NCBI RefSeq assembly: GCF_002177135.1
Contig: NZ_MWPH01000003.1
Coordinates: 186,001-250,000, forward strand
Source: Natronolimnobius baerhuensis
Lineage (GTDB): Archaea > Halobacteriota > Halobacteria > Halobacteriales > Natrialbaceae
Length of the DNA stretch: 64,000 nucleotides
Direction: 5' to 3'
Of the stretch, positions 9,339 to 18,801 are shown in pieces. A program made the position numbers and the translations under genes. Within the stretch, counting starts at the first letter, position 1, and each line of letters starts with the position of its first letter. The notes beneath the pieces were generated by a model. That model made no database searches. It saw only the letters and a program-made list of their open reading frames with translations, and was not told the origin of the DNA.

Positions 9339-10013
9339 GTGACAGCCTACGACGCGGTCCTGTTCGACAGCGATGGCGTCCTCGTCGAGCCACCGCCGCG
9401 AGAAACACAGACCGAGGCCACACGCGAGGCGTTCCGCGCGGTCGGCGTCACCGACCCTGATCGACGACACGTCGCCGCCGTCGTCGACGGCGTGACCGTC
9501 GAGGGCCTTCACGAGATCTGCGCGGCGTACGACCTCGAGCCGGAGGCGTTCTGGGCGGCCCGTGAGCGCCACGACGAGCGGTCGCAACTGGTCGAGTTCA
9601 GAGACGGTACCCGAACGCGATACGACGACGTCACCGCGCTTTCCGGCCTTCCAATGGAGGTGAACTGCGGCGTCGTCAGCAACAATCACCACAGCACTAT
9701 CGAGTTCGTTCTAGAACACTTCGAACTCGGCCCGTTCTTCGACACCTACTACGGCCGCGAGATGACGATTGAGAGCCTCGAATTGAAGAAGCCGAACACG
9801 CACTACCTCGAGCGTGCGCTGGACGATCTATCCGTCTCTGTCGAGTCAACGCTCTACATCGGCGACAGCGAGAGCGATATCGTCGCCGCAGAACGAGCGG
9901 GACTCAAGTCAGTCTTCGTCCGCCGGTCGCACTGTCACGAGGTCGAACTCGAGACGGCACCGACCTACGAGGTGGAGGATTTGTACGGCATCGCGGAACT
10001 CGTCAATAGCTGA
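9339..10013 (+). CDS. HAD-superfamily hydrolase (phosphoglycolate phosphatase-like)
   Basis: A 224-residue HAD phosphatase starting at GTG. Motif I is FDSDGVLVEPP with the nucleophilic Asp near residue 9, motif II is in VVSNNHHST, and motif IV is IGDSESDIVAAERAG near residue 170. A helical cap lies between motifs I and II. Members of this branch hydrolyse small phosphate esters such as 2-phosphoglycolate; the substrate here is not defined by sequence. It follows mdh by about 90 bases. Confidence 0.87.
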   Translation: MTAYDAVLFDSDGVLVEPPPRETQTEATREAFRAVGVTDPDRRHVAAVVDGVTVEGLHEICAAYDLEPEAFWAARERHDERSQLVEFRDGTRTRYDDVTALSGLPMEVNCGVVSNNHHSTIEFVLEHFELGPFFDTYYGREMTIESLELKKPNTHYLERALDDLSVSVESTLYIGDSESDIVAAERAGLKSVFVRRSHCHEVELETAPTYEVEDLYGIAELVNS

Positions 10014-10145
10014 GACGAACGCCACAGACGAGCGCTATCGGTTCTGAATGGGGACCTCGAGCGGGCCTGGATCCAACGTTACGCCGAGCGACGGCTCGAG
10101 TCTGAACCGGACAGCGCGACGACGCTGAACACAGCCAGTACCGGT

Positions 10146-10391
10146 TCAGGGAATCAACTGCTCGCCGTCATCATCGTAGATTCTGATTGCATCAACGGGA
10201 CAGGTTCGGGCGGCGAACTTTGCGTCGAGTTCGGCGTCCTCAGGGACCTCGCGGGAGAACACGCCGTCTTCGACTTCCTCGCTGTCCTCGAGAATCGCCT
10301 TGCCGCGCGATTTGTCTTCTGTGAAGGCATCCCACTCGGCAACGCACTGGTACATCCCGATGCAGGTGTCCTCGTCGAATTCGACTCTCAT
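10146..10391 (-). CDS. Ferredoxin-like iron-sulfur protein, three visible cysteine ligands
   Basis: 81 residues from the ATG at 10391 (MRVEFDEDTC). Cysteines are at 10, 16 and 64 in CIGMYQC and CPVDAI. Classical [4Fe-4S] ferredoxins have CxxCxxC plus CP; here the middle cysteine position is Met13, which suggests a [3Fe-4S] cluster or a non-cysteine fourth ligand. The middle of the protein is acidic (EDSEEVEDG). It probably carries electrons to an unidentified oxidoreductase. It is divergent from the phosphate permease, and a longer reading frame upstream is only that gene's shadow. Confidence 0.85.
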   Translation of the reverse strand: MRVEFDEDTCIGMYQCVAEWDAFTEDKSRGKAILEDSEEVEDGVFSREVPEDAELDAKFAARTCPVDAIRIYDDDGEQLIP

Positions 10392-10524
10392 AGACGAGTG
10401 TTTCGCGTATCCGCGTAAATTTGTGACGGGTCCAGCTGCGGGCACGCGGCGAACGGACACGCGACCCTCGAGTTCGGCCGCGTACATACCCTTTTCAGTC
10501 ACGTCGTCGAACGTCGAGAAAGGG

Positions 10525-11733
10525 ATGGTTGCACTGTCGTTCGCGCTGCTGGTTGGGATTGCCGTACTCACCTGTTTGTTCATGGCGTGGGTGCTCGGGG
10601 CGAACAGTAACTCGCCGCCGTTTGCGCCCGCAATCGGAGCGAACGCGATTTCGACGATGCGGGCCGCGTTCGTCATTGGGATTCTCGCTGCTGCGGGAGC
10701 GCTCATGCAAGGCGGGAGCATCTCCGAAACTGTCGGTGCGGATCTAATCGACGGCGTCGCGATCACGCCGCTTGCTGCAACGGCGGGATTGCTCACCGCA
10801 GCGGGCTTTATGGCCATCGGAATCTACACCCGCTATCCGATCCCCGCTGCGTTCGCGACGACGGGCGCAATGGTCGGTGTTGGCCTCTCACTCGGGGGAG
10901 ATCCGGCGATAGCGACCTACCAACGACTCGGGACGTTCTGGATCATGGTTCCGTTCATGTCCGGTGGATTGGCGTATGTGACCGCAATCACGCTTCGGCG
11001 CGACGATATTCCCGAAGCCGTCGGCGTCCCGCTGCTTGCGGGTATCGTCGGTGCCATCGTCGCGAACATCCGTCTCGGAGTTATTCCAGATACCGCCGCT
11101 GACCAGGGGACAATTGCCCGATTCGTCTCCCAACAAGTCATCAGTGGCCCGACACTCGTCGCAGACGTCACAGTGGGAATCGTCGTCGTGACGATTCTCT
11201 TCGGTGCGCTCTGGTTTTACTGGGTCCGAACGCAAGTCCTCGAGTCCGTCGAGACCGGGATTCGCTCGTTTCTGCTCGTCCTCGGCGGTATCGTCGCGTT
11301 CTCCTCCGGCGGTTCACAGGTCGGACTCGCGACCGGCCCGCTCGAGAATCTCTTTCGTGTCGAACTCGGGCTGCCGGGCATCGTCCTGCTCTCGATTGGC
11401 GCGACAGGCATCCTCGCGGGTGCCTGGATGGCCGCCCCGCGATTGCTACAGGCGACCTCGAGGGAGTACGCCCAACTCGGCGTTCGGCGCTCGATTGCCG
11501 CGCTGGTTCCCGGCTTCATCATCGCGCAGTTAGCAATCGCACTCGGCATTCCGATTTCGCTGAACAACATCATCCTCTCGGGCGTCATCGGCGGCGGGCT
11601 GGCAGCCGGATCAGCCGGCGTCTCCCGGCGGAAAATTGGCTTTACGATTACATTCTGGCTGCTGACGCTCGGCAGTTCCATCGTCGTCGGCTACGGACTG
11701 TATCAGGTTCTTGCGTTCGTGATAGGGGGCTAA
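10525..11733 (+). CDS. Pit-family inorganic phosphate transporter
   Basis: 402 residues from the ATG at 10525, where the first hydrophobic helix begins (MVALSFALLVGIAVLTCLF). About ten membrane helices are visible. The Pit signature, usually GANDxAN, appears as GANSNSPPFAPAIGANAIS and is repeated in weaker form in the second half (SLNNIILSGVIGG), as expected for the internally duplicated fold. Family members import phosphate with H+ or Na+. No phoU or regulator gene is next to it. The frame extends upstream to 10300, but that part overlaps the ferredoxin gene and is hydrophilic. Confidence 0.9.
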   Translation: MVALSFALLVGIAVLTCLFMAWVLGANSNSPPFAPAIGANAISTMRAAFVIGILAAAGALMQGGSISETVGADLIDGVAITPLAATAGLLTAAGFMAIGIYTRYPIPAAFATTGAMVGVGLSLGGDPAIATYQRLGTFWIMVPFMSGGLAYVTAITLRRDDIPEAVGVPLLAGIVGAIVANIRLGVIPDTAADQGTIARFVSQQVISGPTLVADVTVGIVVVTILFGALWFYWVRTQVLESVETGIRSFLLVLGGIVAFSSGGSQVGLATGPLENLFRVELGLPGIVLLSIGATGILAGAWMAAPRLLQATSREYAQLGVRRSIAALVPGFIIAQLAIALGIPISLNNIILSGVIGGGLAAGSAGVSRRKIGFTITFWLLTLGSSIVVGYGLYQVLAFVIGG

Positions 11734-11820
11734 CGCGCTCAGACGGGGGCTGGTGGCAGTCAGGTCCAGGAAATCGAGGACGGCTCGCGGGTCGCCGGTA
11801 AATCGTGACAGGAGACCACC

Positions 11821-12255
11821 TCACTCGAGGACCGTCACTGGCCGCGGCGTTCGGTCGACGACCGTCGTTGCGACACCGCGGCCGAGAAATCGGTTGACGA
11901 GCCCGCTTGAGCGGGTGTCGTGGCCGTACATGACGACGTGGTCGACGTCGTGATCGGTCGCGTACTGCGGGACGACGGTTCCGGGTTGGCCGCCTGCGGT
12001 GTCGATTTCGACGCGGTCGGCTGCAGCCGGCTGGTCCACCCTAGCCACCAACTGACTCGCACGCTCGCGCGCCGCAGCCGTTCGGTCGTCGTCTCGCTCG
12101 AGGACGCCACCCTCGCTCATCCGGGCATCGAGCGGTGTGACGACCGCCAGGAGCGTCACGTCGGCGTCTGGAAACGTCTCGAGCGCGTAGGCGAGTGCCT
12201 CCTCTTCTCGAGGGCGGCCGAGCGTCGGGACGAGGACGATGTCGGGGTCGATCAT
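11821..12255 (-). CDS. Universal stress protein (UspA) family protein
   Basis: 144 residues from the ATG at 12255 (MIDPDIVLVPTLGRP); an ATG at 12282 would add nine residues and cannot be excluded. The UspA fold is indicated by the first strand DIVLVPTLGRP, the helix EEEALAYALETF, and HVVMYGHDTRSSGLVNRFLGRGVATTVVDRTPRPVTVL, where the G-2x-G-9x-G ATP-loop pattern is only partly kept. It is probably a nucleotide-binding stress protein of unknown specificity, divergent from the DUF6498 gene. Confidence 0.8.
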   Translation of the reverse strand: MIDPDIVLVPTLGRPREEEALAYALETFPDADVTLLAVVTPLDARMSEGGVLERDDDRTAAARERASQLVARVDQPAAADRVEIDTAGGQPGTVVPQYATDHDVDHVVMYGHDTRSSGLVNRFLGRGVATTVVDRTPRPVTVLE

Positions 12256-12373
12256 AGCGCGGTGTACGACATCGACGGTCATCGGTCTATCGCCGTGCAG
12301 GGGCCGGATGTCGCACAAACTGCACGCGAAACGGTAGAGACGACGAGAAAAATCAATACAGTAATAGGTCAGT

Positions 12374-13042
12374 GTGCGTGATGTCCCCCGTGTGTCCCCG
12401 ACATCGAAGCGATCGCAAACCGCGTTCGTCTGGGTCATTCTCGCGAACCTCGCCTCGCTGGCCGTCATCTGGTGGTACGACTGGCAGGCCCACGCCCTTC
12501 TGCTGGTCTACTGGCTGGAAACTGCCGTCATCGCGATGGTCTACGCCGCGAAGATCCGTCGAGCCGAGGGGACCGACGATCCCCGGGACAGTCGGTCGTG
12601 GACGAAGTTCGCCGGCCGGCCAGCCGAGTGGTACATCGGCAAGTCGAACGCGAAGGTCGCTGACGGGATCGTGTTGACCTTCATCGGCCCCTGGCTCCTT
12701 ACGGGCGCGGTTATCCTCGTGATACCGTTGATCGAGGACCTGACGGTCGAATTCGCGAGTCTCGAAGTCGTCGTCCTCGCCGCTGCCAGTCTCGTCGGCT
12801 ACCACTGTTTCTCCTACTGGATCACGTACGTCGGACGCCGAGAGTACGAACGACGAGGACCGGTCTCGTTGCTGGTCGAACCGGGACCGTATCTCTGGGC
12901 GCTCCTGGCGAGCGTCTTCGTCGGCCTGGGTGCGACCCAGTTTACTCGAAACCCGGCGACGCTGATCGGTAGCTTGGTGTTTTGCAAGACCTGTGCCGAC
13001 CTGCTGGCTCACAGGAGAGAACGGAAACGGATGCTGGAGTGA
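12374..13042 (+). CDS. DUF6498-type integral membrane protein
   Basis: A 222-residue protein with a GTG start. About six hydrophobic segments are visible, near residues 17-36, 40-58, 95-118, 127-150, 170-187 and 195-210. The family is a haloarchaeal membrane protein of unknown function; the assignment to DUF6498 is from memory of its layout, not a search. It has no clear operon partner, being followed by a 153-base gap and hel308. Confidence 0.72.
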   Translation: MRDVPRVSPTSKRSQTAFVWVILANLASLAVIWWYDWQAHALLLVYWLETAVIAMVYAAKIRRAEGTDDPRDSRSWTKFAGRPAEWYIGKSNAKVADGIVLTFIGPWLLTGAVILVIPLIEDLTVEFASLEVVVLAAASLVGYHCFSYWITYVGRREYERRGPVSLLVEPGPYLWALLASVFVGLGATQFTRNPATLIGSLVFCKTCADLLAHRRERKRMLE

Positions 13043-13164
13043 CGTCCTCGAGAAGCGAGGCAACCAATTCCTACGCACGACCGTATACTCGCCATCTACG
13101 TCGATCTAACGGATGGACAGCGTACCGCCTCGAGCGGTACAGATGGCGACTCGAGAGACGACAG

Positions 13165-13170
13165 TTTAAA
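13165..13170 (+). promoter_or_regulatory. TATA-like box for hel308
   Basis: TTTAAA is centred about 28 bases before the ATG at 13196, so the hel308-cgi121 transcript is probably leaderless. Confidence 0.55.
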
Positions 13171-13195
13171 CCACAGGACGCGCCAACTGCGGGTA

Positions 13196-15553
13196 ATGAA
13201 CGTCGAGGAGCTGTCGGGGCTCCCACCCGGTGCCGTCTCGCACTTTCGCGAGGAGGGCATCGAGGAGCTCTACCCGCCACAGGCCGCCGCCGTCGACGCT
13301 GGCGCACTCGAGGGGGACAATCTCGTCGCGGCCGTCCCCACCGCCAGCGGCAAGACGATGATCGCCGCCCTCTCGATGCTCTCGGCCGTGAACCGGGGCG
13401 GGAAAGCACTCTATATCGTCCCGCTGCGAGCCTTAGCCAGCGAGAAAAAAGCCGAGTTCGAAGCCTACGAGGCGTTCGGCGTCACGACCGGCGTCGCGAC
13501 GGGCAACTACGAGTCCAACAGCGAGTGGCTCGCGACGAAGGATATCGTCGTCGCCACCAGCGAGAAGGTCGACTCGCTCGTGCGAAACGGCGCGGACTGG
13601 CTCTCCGATCTCACCTGCGTCGTCAGCGACGAGGTCCACCTGATCGACGACCGGAATCGCGGCCCGACGCTCGAGGTGACGCTCGCAAAGCTCCGCAAGC
13701 TCAATCCCGGCATCCAGCAGGTCGCGCTCTCGGCGACGGTGGGCAACGCCGACGAAATCGCCGACTGGCTCGACGCCGAGTTGATCGACACCGACTGGCG
13801 GCCAATCGACCTGCAGATGGGCGTCCACTACGGCAATGCCTTAAATTTCGACGACGGCTCGACCCGCGAGATCCCCGTCGAAGGAAGCGAGAAACAGGAA
13901 GCCGCGCTCGTCCGCGATATTCTTCAGGAGGAGGGTTCGTCGCTCGTGTTCGTCAACTCCCGGCGCAACGCCGAGGCCGCCGCCCGCAGATTGGGGCAGG
14001 TCTCGAGCGAGGAACTCACCGACGAGGAGCGCGCCGACCTCGCCGAGTTGGCCGAGCAGATCCGCGACGACAGCGATACCGAAACGAGCGCGGACCTCGC
14101 CGAGTCCGTCGAACGCGGTTCGGCGTTTCACCACGCCGGGCTCTCGAGCACCCAGCGCTCGCTCGTCGAGGACGCCTTTCGCGACCGCCTGCTGAAGGTG
14201 ATTTCGGCGACGCCCACCCTGGCGGCAGGGGTCAACACGCCCGCCCGACGCGTCGTCGTGCGCGACTGGCGGCGCTTCGACCCCAGCGCAGGCGGGATGG
14301 CCCCGCTCGACGTACTCGAGGTCCACCAGATGATGGGCCGGGCGGGTCGGCCGGGACTCGACCCCTACGGCGAGGCCGTCTTGCTTGCGAAGAGCCACGA
14401 CGAGAGCCAGGAACTGTTCGACCGCTACATCTGGGCCGACCCCGAGGCCGTCCGCTCGAAACTGGCCGCCGAACCCGCCCTGCGGACCCACGTCCTCGCC
14501 ACCATCGCCTCCGGCTTCGCCCGCACGCGTGAGGGACTGCTCGAGTTCCTCGAGGCCACCCTCTATGCGAGCCAGTCGAGCGAGGCGGGCCGCCTCGAGG
14601 CCGTAACGGACAACGTGCTTGACTACCTCGAGCGCAACGACTTTATTGAGCGTGATGGTGGCGGTGGCGGCTCCGACGTGGGCGGCTTCACCTCTGCCGC
14701 CGACCTCGCTGACAACGACGGCAACGGCAGAAGCAGCGGTCCCGACGAAGACCTCGAGGCCACCAGCCTCGGCCACACCGTCTCGCGGCTCTACCTCGAC
14801 CCGATGAGCGCCGCCGAAATCGTCCACGGACTCGAGCGCGCCGACGAACGGCCCACCGCGCTCGGCCTCTATCAACTGATCTCGAGAACGCCCGACATGT
14901 ACGAACTCTACTTGCGCTCGGGCGAGGACAAGACGTTCGGCGAACTATTCTACGAGCGCGAGCGCGAACTGCTCGGCGACCCGCCCAGCGAGTTCGAGGA
15001 CGAACGCTTCGAGGACTGGCTCGCCGCCCTCAAAACCGGGAAACTGCTCGAGGACTGGGCCGAAGAGGACGACGAGGAACGGATCACCGAACGGTACAAG
15101 ATCGGTCCGGGCGACCTCCGCGGAAAAGTCGACACGGCCGAGTGGCTGCTCGGAGCCGCCGAGTCGCTCGCGCGCGAAACTGGCAGTGAGTGGACTGTTG
15201 CGGTGCGAGAAGCCCGTGCCCGCGTCGAACACGGCGTCGGCGAGGAGCTGCTCGAGCTCGTCTCCGTCGGCGGTGTCGGCCGCAAACGCGCCCGCCGGCT
15301 CCACGACGCAGGTATCGAGGAACCCGCAGACCTCCGCAGCGCCGAGAAGGGCGTCATTTTGAGCGTACTCAAGGGCGAGAAAACGGCCGAGAACATCCTC
15401 GAGAACGCCGGTCGCGAAGATCCGTCGATGGACGGCGTCGAACCGGACAAGAGTTCGGCTGCGAGCACCTCGAGCGGCGAGGACGCAGAGCGCACCGACG
15501 ACACGGCGACAGACGAGGATGACGAGAACCAAGCCAGCCTGGGTGATTTCTGA
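13196..15553 (+). CDS. hel308: ATP-dependent DNA helicase Hel308
   Basis: A 785-residue Ski2-like 3'-5' DNA helicase that acts on stalled replication forks and in recombination repair. Walker A is PTASGKTM near residue 50, the DEVH box is near 145, SATVGN is motif III, and [10 protein letters not shown] near 380 is motif VI. An insert rich in Gly, Asp and Ser at about residues 485-520 interrupts the winged-helix region. Helix-hairpin-helix [18 protein letters not shown] lies near 690, and the tail is acidic. The last codon overlaps the start of cgi121 (TGATG), so the two are translationally coupled. Confidence 0.96.
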   Translation: MNVEELSGLPPGAVSHFREEGIEELYPPQAAAVDAGALEGDNLVAAVPTASGKTMIAALSMLSAVNRGGKALYIVPLRALASEKKAEFEAYEAFGVTTGVATGNYESNSEWLATKDIVVATSEKVDSLVRNGADWLSDLTCVVSDEVHLIDDRNRGPTLEVTLAKLRKLNPGIQQVALSATVGNADEIADWLDAELIDTDWRPIDLQMGVHYGNALNFDDGSTREIPVEGSEKQEAALVRDILQEEGSSLVFVNSRRNAEAAARRLGQVSSEELTDEERADLAELAEQIRDDSDTETSADLAESVERGSAFHHAGLSSTQRSLVEDAFRDRLLKVISATPTLAAGVNTPARRVVVRDWRRFDPSAGGMAPLDVLEVHQMMGRAGRPGLDPYGEAVLLAKSHDESQELFDRYIWADPEAVRSKLAAEPALRTHVLATIASGFARTREGLLEFLEATLYASQSSEAGRLEAVTDNVLDYLERNDFIERDGGGGGSDVGGFTSAADLADNDGNGRSSGPDEDLEATSLGHTVSRLYLDPMSAAEIVHGLERADERPTALGLYQLISRTPDMYELYLRSGEDKTFGELFYERERELLGDPPSEFEDERFEDWLAALKTGKLLEDWAEEDDEERITERYKIGPGDLRGKVDTAEWLLGAAESLARETGSEWTVAVREARARVEHGVGEELLELVSVGGVGRKRARRLHDAGIEEPADLRSAEKGVILSVLKGEKTAENILENAGREDPSMDGVEPDKSSAASTSSGEDAERTDDTATDEDDENQASLGDF

Positions 15554-16083
15554 TGGAGCTACTCGAGTGCCGTCTCCGAATCGACGATATCGACGCGTTC
15601 GTCGCCGACCTCGCGGAAATTGGCGACCGGTATAACGTGACGATTCAGGCGTTCGACGCACGCTACGTCGCCGACCGCGCTCACCTCGAGCAAGCCCTCG
15701 CGTTCGCGGATCGAGCCTTCGAGCGCGGCGAGAACGTCGCCCGCGACCGTGCCGTCGAAATCCTGCTATACGCTGCCGGCCGGCGACAGATCGACCGCGC
15801 CCTCGAGATGGGCGTTAGCAAGGGCGATAATCGGGCTGTGGTCCTCATCGACTGCGCTGGCACAGACGCTGGAGAGTCTGACAGCGAAGAAACAGAAACC
15901 GCGGCGCTCGAGGCCGTCACCGATCTCGAGGCGTTCGTCGAACGGACAGGGACGCTGGCACGGCAAGACAAGGACACGCTATGTGCGTTCTTCGACGTTC
16001 CACCGGCAGAGCGGGCCGCGACTGATGCCTCGCTGGCGGCACTCGTTCGCGAGCGAGTGGCCTTGCTCGAGGTCGAAAAGTAA
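15553..16083 (+). CDS. cgi121: KEOPS complex subunit Cgi121
   Basis: A 176-residue Cgi121, the KEOPS subunit that binds tRNA and helps Kae1-Bud32 make t6A at position 37 of ANN-decoding tRNAs. The family layout is seen in ALAFADRAFERGENVARDRAVEILLYAAGRRQIDRALEMGVS and in the hydrophobic strand NRAVVLIDC. Its ATG overlaps the hel308 stop codon. The Hel308-Cgi121 pairing is common in haloarchaea, although the proteins act in DNA repair and tRNA modification respectively. Confidence 0.92.
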   Translation: MELLECRLRIDDIDAFVADLAEIGDRYNVTIQAFDARYVADRAHLEQALAFADRAFERGENVARDRAVEILLYAAGRRQIDRALEMGVSKGDNRAVVLIDCAGTDAGESDSEETETAALEAVTDLEAFVERTGTLARQDKDTLCAFFDVPPAERAATDASLAALVRERVALLEVEK

Positions 16084-16139
16084 CGGCGCGATTTACTCCA
16101 ACCCAGTACGTTGATAACACGCCACAACCAGACCACCGT

Positions 16140-16448
16140 ATGGGATTGTTCGACAGTTTGCCAGCGGAACCGCTATCACGGGCACAGATCGGCCGACTCG
16201 AGCAGATGGATGCGGTCGGGGGAACGCACGCAATTTACAGCCAGTCGGAGCCGGATGCGGCCTACGGGCTCGTCATCCTGCTCAACGGATCGCTTCGGGC
16301 GTGGGCGTATTTCGACGAGCAAAAAGAGTGGGACGAAATCAACGCCACGCCACTCGAGACCAGCGAGGACGGGGAGTTCGACGACCATGATCTCGTCGAA
16401 GTGTTCCACGACGAGATACTTGCCGAACTCGGCGCAACCAAGGTGTAG
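16140..16448 (+). CDS. Conserved-looking hypothetical protein, 102 aa
   Basis: A soluble acidic protein with no motif I recognise. It has good haloarchaeal composition and a clean ATG start (MGLFDSLPAEPLSRAQ). The alternating pattern AYGLVILLNGSLRAWAYFDE suggests two beta strands. It ends with an acidic helix (DLVEVFHDEILAEL). It follows cgi121 by 56 bases in the same direction, so it could be co-transcribed. Function unknown. Confidence 0.7.
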   Translation: MGLFDSLPAEPLSRAQIGRLEQMDAVGGTHAIYSQSEPDAAYGLVILLNGSLRAWAYFDEQKEWDEINATPLETSEDGEFDDHDLVEVFHDEILAELGATKV

Positions 16449-16465
16449 GCGGCAACAGCGTCGCC

Positions 16466-17044
16466 TCAGCCCGGTAAGACGACGTTGAGCGCAGCAACGA
16501 CGATACCCGCGATCCCCATCCGGACGGCTGCGACGTACCACCGCTGTCTCGAGATCGATGCGAGATAGATCCCGAACGTCGCCAGAATCGCAATACCGAC
16601 GAGAATCGACGCGAGAACGGCCTGGAACATCGTGAAGACGACGCCCTCGAGTGCGAGCGGCGCGAGGACGAGCACGATTGCCAAAATGGGGCCGGTCGCA
16701 CTCGCCGTCGCGTGGACGATTTGGGCCGCCCGATTCTCGCGCTGGAGACGCGTATCCTCGAGTTCGGTGAGCATCGCCTGCTCGATGCGTTCCTGTTCGA
16801 CCAGCGCCTCGGCGCGTTCGATCTCCCAGACGCTCCAGACGCCGGAGGTACCGAGGCCGACAGCCGCGCCGAGGCCGATCATAATCGCTGTCATGCCGTC
16901 GCCGATGCCCGAGAGATACGCGCCGACGACGACGCCGATGCTAGTGAGCGTGCCGTCGAAGCCGTTCGCGATGAAGTACCGCCTCGAGATTGCGCGGACG
17001 TCGTCTTTGGCGATAACGCGTCGGATACGCTCGAGTCGCTCCAT
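16466..17044 (-). CDS. VIT1/CCC1-family membrane transporter
   Basis: A 192-residue protein of the VIT1/CCC1 family, whose members move Fe2+ or Mn2+ across membranes. The family start is visible in SRRYFIANGFDGTLTSIGVVVGAYLSG, where FDGTxTxxGVVVGA is characteristic. Helices follow near residues 52-75, 115-135 and 137-160, with a charged EIERAEALVEQERIEQ segment between them. It starts two bases after the stop of the DUF211 gene, so the two are very probably one operon. The metal specificity is not determined. Confidence 0.85.
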   Translation of the reverse strand: MERLERIRRVIAKDDVRAISRRYFIANGFDGTLTSIGVVVGAYLSGIGDGMTAIMIGLGAAVGLGTSGVWSVWEIERAEALVEQERIEQAMLTELEDTRLQRENRAAQIVHATASATGPILAIVLVLAPLALEGVVFTMFQAVLASILVGIAILATFGIYLASISRQRWYVAAVRMGIAGIVVAALNVVLPG

Positions 17045-17046
17045 CG

Positions 17047-17325
17047 CTACAGCCAGGGATCCTCGAGCGTTCGCGAGCCACAGGACACCTGATCGACCGA
17101 GTGGATCGACGCGCTCAGATCCTCGATTTCCGCGCGAATCCGCTCGAGGTCCAGGTTCTCGCCTTCGATGGTGACGCGCAGCGTCTTGACGCTCTCGTCG
17201 ACTTCGATGACCGTCGCAGTAGCAGCTTCGATGCTCTCGAGATCGCCCAGTTGCGTCGTGAACGTGACGACGCTCGGGTCGTGTGGTTTCAACACGTCGA
17301 GGACGAGCCGTCTAATCGGAGTCAT
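17047..17325 (-). CDS. DUF211 family protein
   Basis: 92 residues from the ATG at 17325 (MTPIRRLVLDVLKPH). The alternating strands and helices resemble a ferredoxin-like alpha/beta fold, and PHDPSVVTFTTQLGDLESIEAATATVIEVDE is the typical DUF211 central region. Function is unknown, though the fold resembles small ligand-binding domains. It lies two bases upstream of the VIT1-like gene, so it may regulate or assist that transporter. A longer frame to 17415 adds unlikely residues. Confidence 0.82.
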   Translation of the reverse strand: MTPIRRLVLDVLKPHDPSVVTFTTQLGDLESIEAATATVIEVDESVKTLRVTIEGENLDLERIRAEIEDLSASIHSVDQVSCGSRTLEDPWL

Positions 17326-17445
17326 GGCCAAAAAAAGGACAGCGCCTGTGAAAGGTCTACGGCTCGAGCGGGAGTCGCGAGAGGAGGGCCGGACCCTCAC
17401 GAACCCCGGCGTCACGCTCTTGGTTCGGCCCGTGATACCTCAGCC

Positions 17446-18801
17446 ATGACCTCCCTCGAGGACCCGCTCTCCATTGGCGACTGCGAGATTCCCAACCGGC
17501 TCTACCGGGCTCCCTTGCTCGAGTGTGCGGGCAACGGGCCGGACTCTGTCGACACGCTAATCGATGACCTCGAGCCAGCCGCCGAATCGGGCGTCGGCCT
17601 CATCTTTCAGGGCGCAACCATCGTCCGCGAGGACGGCGGCTGTGCCGCACCGGGGATGACCCGTGTCCACGACCCCGAGTTCGTCTCGCGCCTATCCCGG
17701 CTGACCGACCGCATCCACGACCACGGCGGGCGCATCTTCGTCCAACTCGAGCACGGCGGTCTCCGGAGTATGGAAACCTGGCACGCCGAACACCGCCAGG
17801 AGAATCCGAATCTCGAGCAGTTGGCAGTGTCGAAGCCACCCTGGCAGTTACGGCTCGCTGACCGCCTCGGCTTTCTCGAGTACGATCCACACGTCCTCTC
17901 GACCGAGGAAGTCTACGAACTCGCTGCTGACTTCGGCCGCTCGGCCGCTTACTGTACCGACGCAGGCTACGATGGCATCCACCTCTCGGGGGCGAACATG
18001 GGTATCATCCAGCAGTTTCTCTCGCCCTTCTATAATCGCCGGGACGACGAGTTCGGCGGCTCGCCCGAGGCCAGACTCGAGTTTCTCGCGCTGGTGCACG
18101 AGGAAATTCGCGACCGGGCGGGCGACGTGCCGCTGGTGACCAAAGTTCCGGCAGAGACACCCGCGCCGCCTGCACCCATCGTCCGGCGAAAACTCTCGCT
18201 CACGGACGGCATCGAAATCGCTCGACGACTCGAACGAATCGGCTACGACGCCGTCGTTCCCGTCCAGGCGTCGGTCGTCTGGGACATGAGCATCATCCGC
18301 GGAGAGTACCCCGAGCGCGCGTGGGCCAACGAAGCACTGCGGGAGGGCTACGACGCAGCGTTCGGGAGTCCGACTCGACGACGGCTGGTCGCGTTCGGCA
18401 ACTGGCTCGAGTCGCTACAGTATGATTTCGAGCCCGCCTGGAACGCCGAGTTCTGCCAGCGTGTGCGCGAGCAGGTGTCGATTCCCGTCCTCGCGGAAGG
18501 AGGGATTCGCGAGCGCGGCGAGATAGATCGGCTGCTGGGCGACGACTCGAACCCAGCAGCCTGCGACATGGTGGGGATGGCTCGTCCCTTCTACGCCGAA
18601 CCGCGATTGGGGGCACGATTGCTCGAAAGCGGTGAAACCGCAGCTATCGACGAAGAAACGCGAGTCCTCTGTGAGAGCTGTAACAACTGCACGGTGCCGC
18701 AGGCGACCGGCGCGCCCGGCATCTGTCGGACACCAGCCGTGTTACGTGAACGGGGAACCCTCGAGCGAGCGGGTGCGTATGATCGAAAGGACAGCGATTA
18801 A
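17446..18801 (+). CDS. NADH:flavin oxidoreductase (old yellow enzyme family)
   Basis: A 451-residue TIM-barrel flavoenzyme starting at the ATG at 17446 (MTSLEDPLSIGDCEIPNRLYRAPL). Visible landmarks are VQLEHGG, the catalytic-site region DGIHLSGANMGIIQQFLSP with FYNRRDDEFGGS, and phosphate-binding PVLAEGGIRERGE. Near the C-terminus LCESCNNC plus a later Cys in GICRTP resembles the four-cysteine cluster of 2,4-dienoyl-CoA reductase-type members, though no C-terminal FAD/NADH domain follows. Substrate unknown. Its stop codon overlaps the stop of the convergent rhodanese gene. Confidence 0.87.
   Translation: MTSLEDPLSIGDCEIPNRLYRAPLLECAGNGPDSVDTLIDDLEPAAESGVGLIFQGATIVREDGGCAAPGMTRVHDPEFVSRLSRLTDRIHDHGGRIFVQLEHGGLRSMETWHAEHRQENPNLEQLAVSKPPWQLRLADRLGFLEYDPHVLSTEEVYELAADFGRSAAYCTDAGYDGIHLSGANMGIIQQFLSPFYNRRDDEFGGSPEARLEFLALVHEEIRDRAGDVPLVTKVPAETPAPPAPIVRRKLSLTDGIEIARRLERIGYDAVVPVQASVVWDMSIIRGEYPERAWANEALREGYDAAFGSPTRRRLVAFGNWLESLQYDFEPAWNAEFCQRVREQVSIPVLAEGGIRERGEIDRLLGDDSNPAACDMVGMARPFYAEPRLGARLLESGETAAIDEETRVLCESCNNCTVPQATGAPGICRTPAVLRERGTLERAGAYDRKDSD

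Noticed and set aside
8323-9423. 366-residue ORF on the minus strand
   Set aside because: It is antisense to mdh, whose motifs are all intact; the antisense reading has only the biased composition seen opposite many GC-rich genes.
12982-14532. 516-residue ORF in another plus-strand frame
   Set aside because: It overlaps hel308 completely, is Arg/Gly/Pro-rich as expected of a shifted frame of GC-rich DNA, and has no recognisable motif.
13841-14875. 344-residue minus-strand ORF
   Set aside because: Antisense shadow of hel308 with Val/Gly/Asp-rich composition and no motif.
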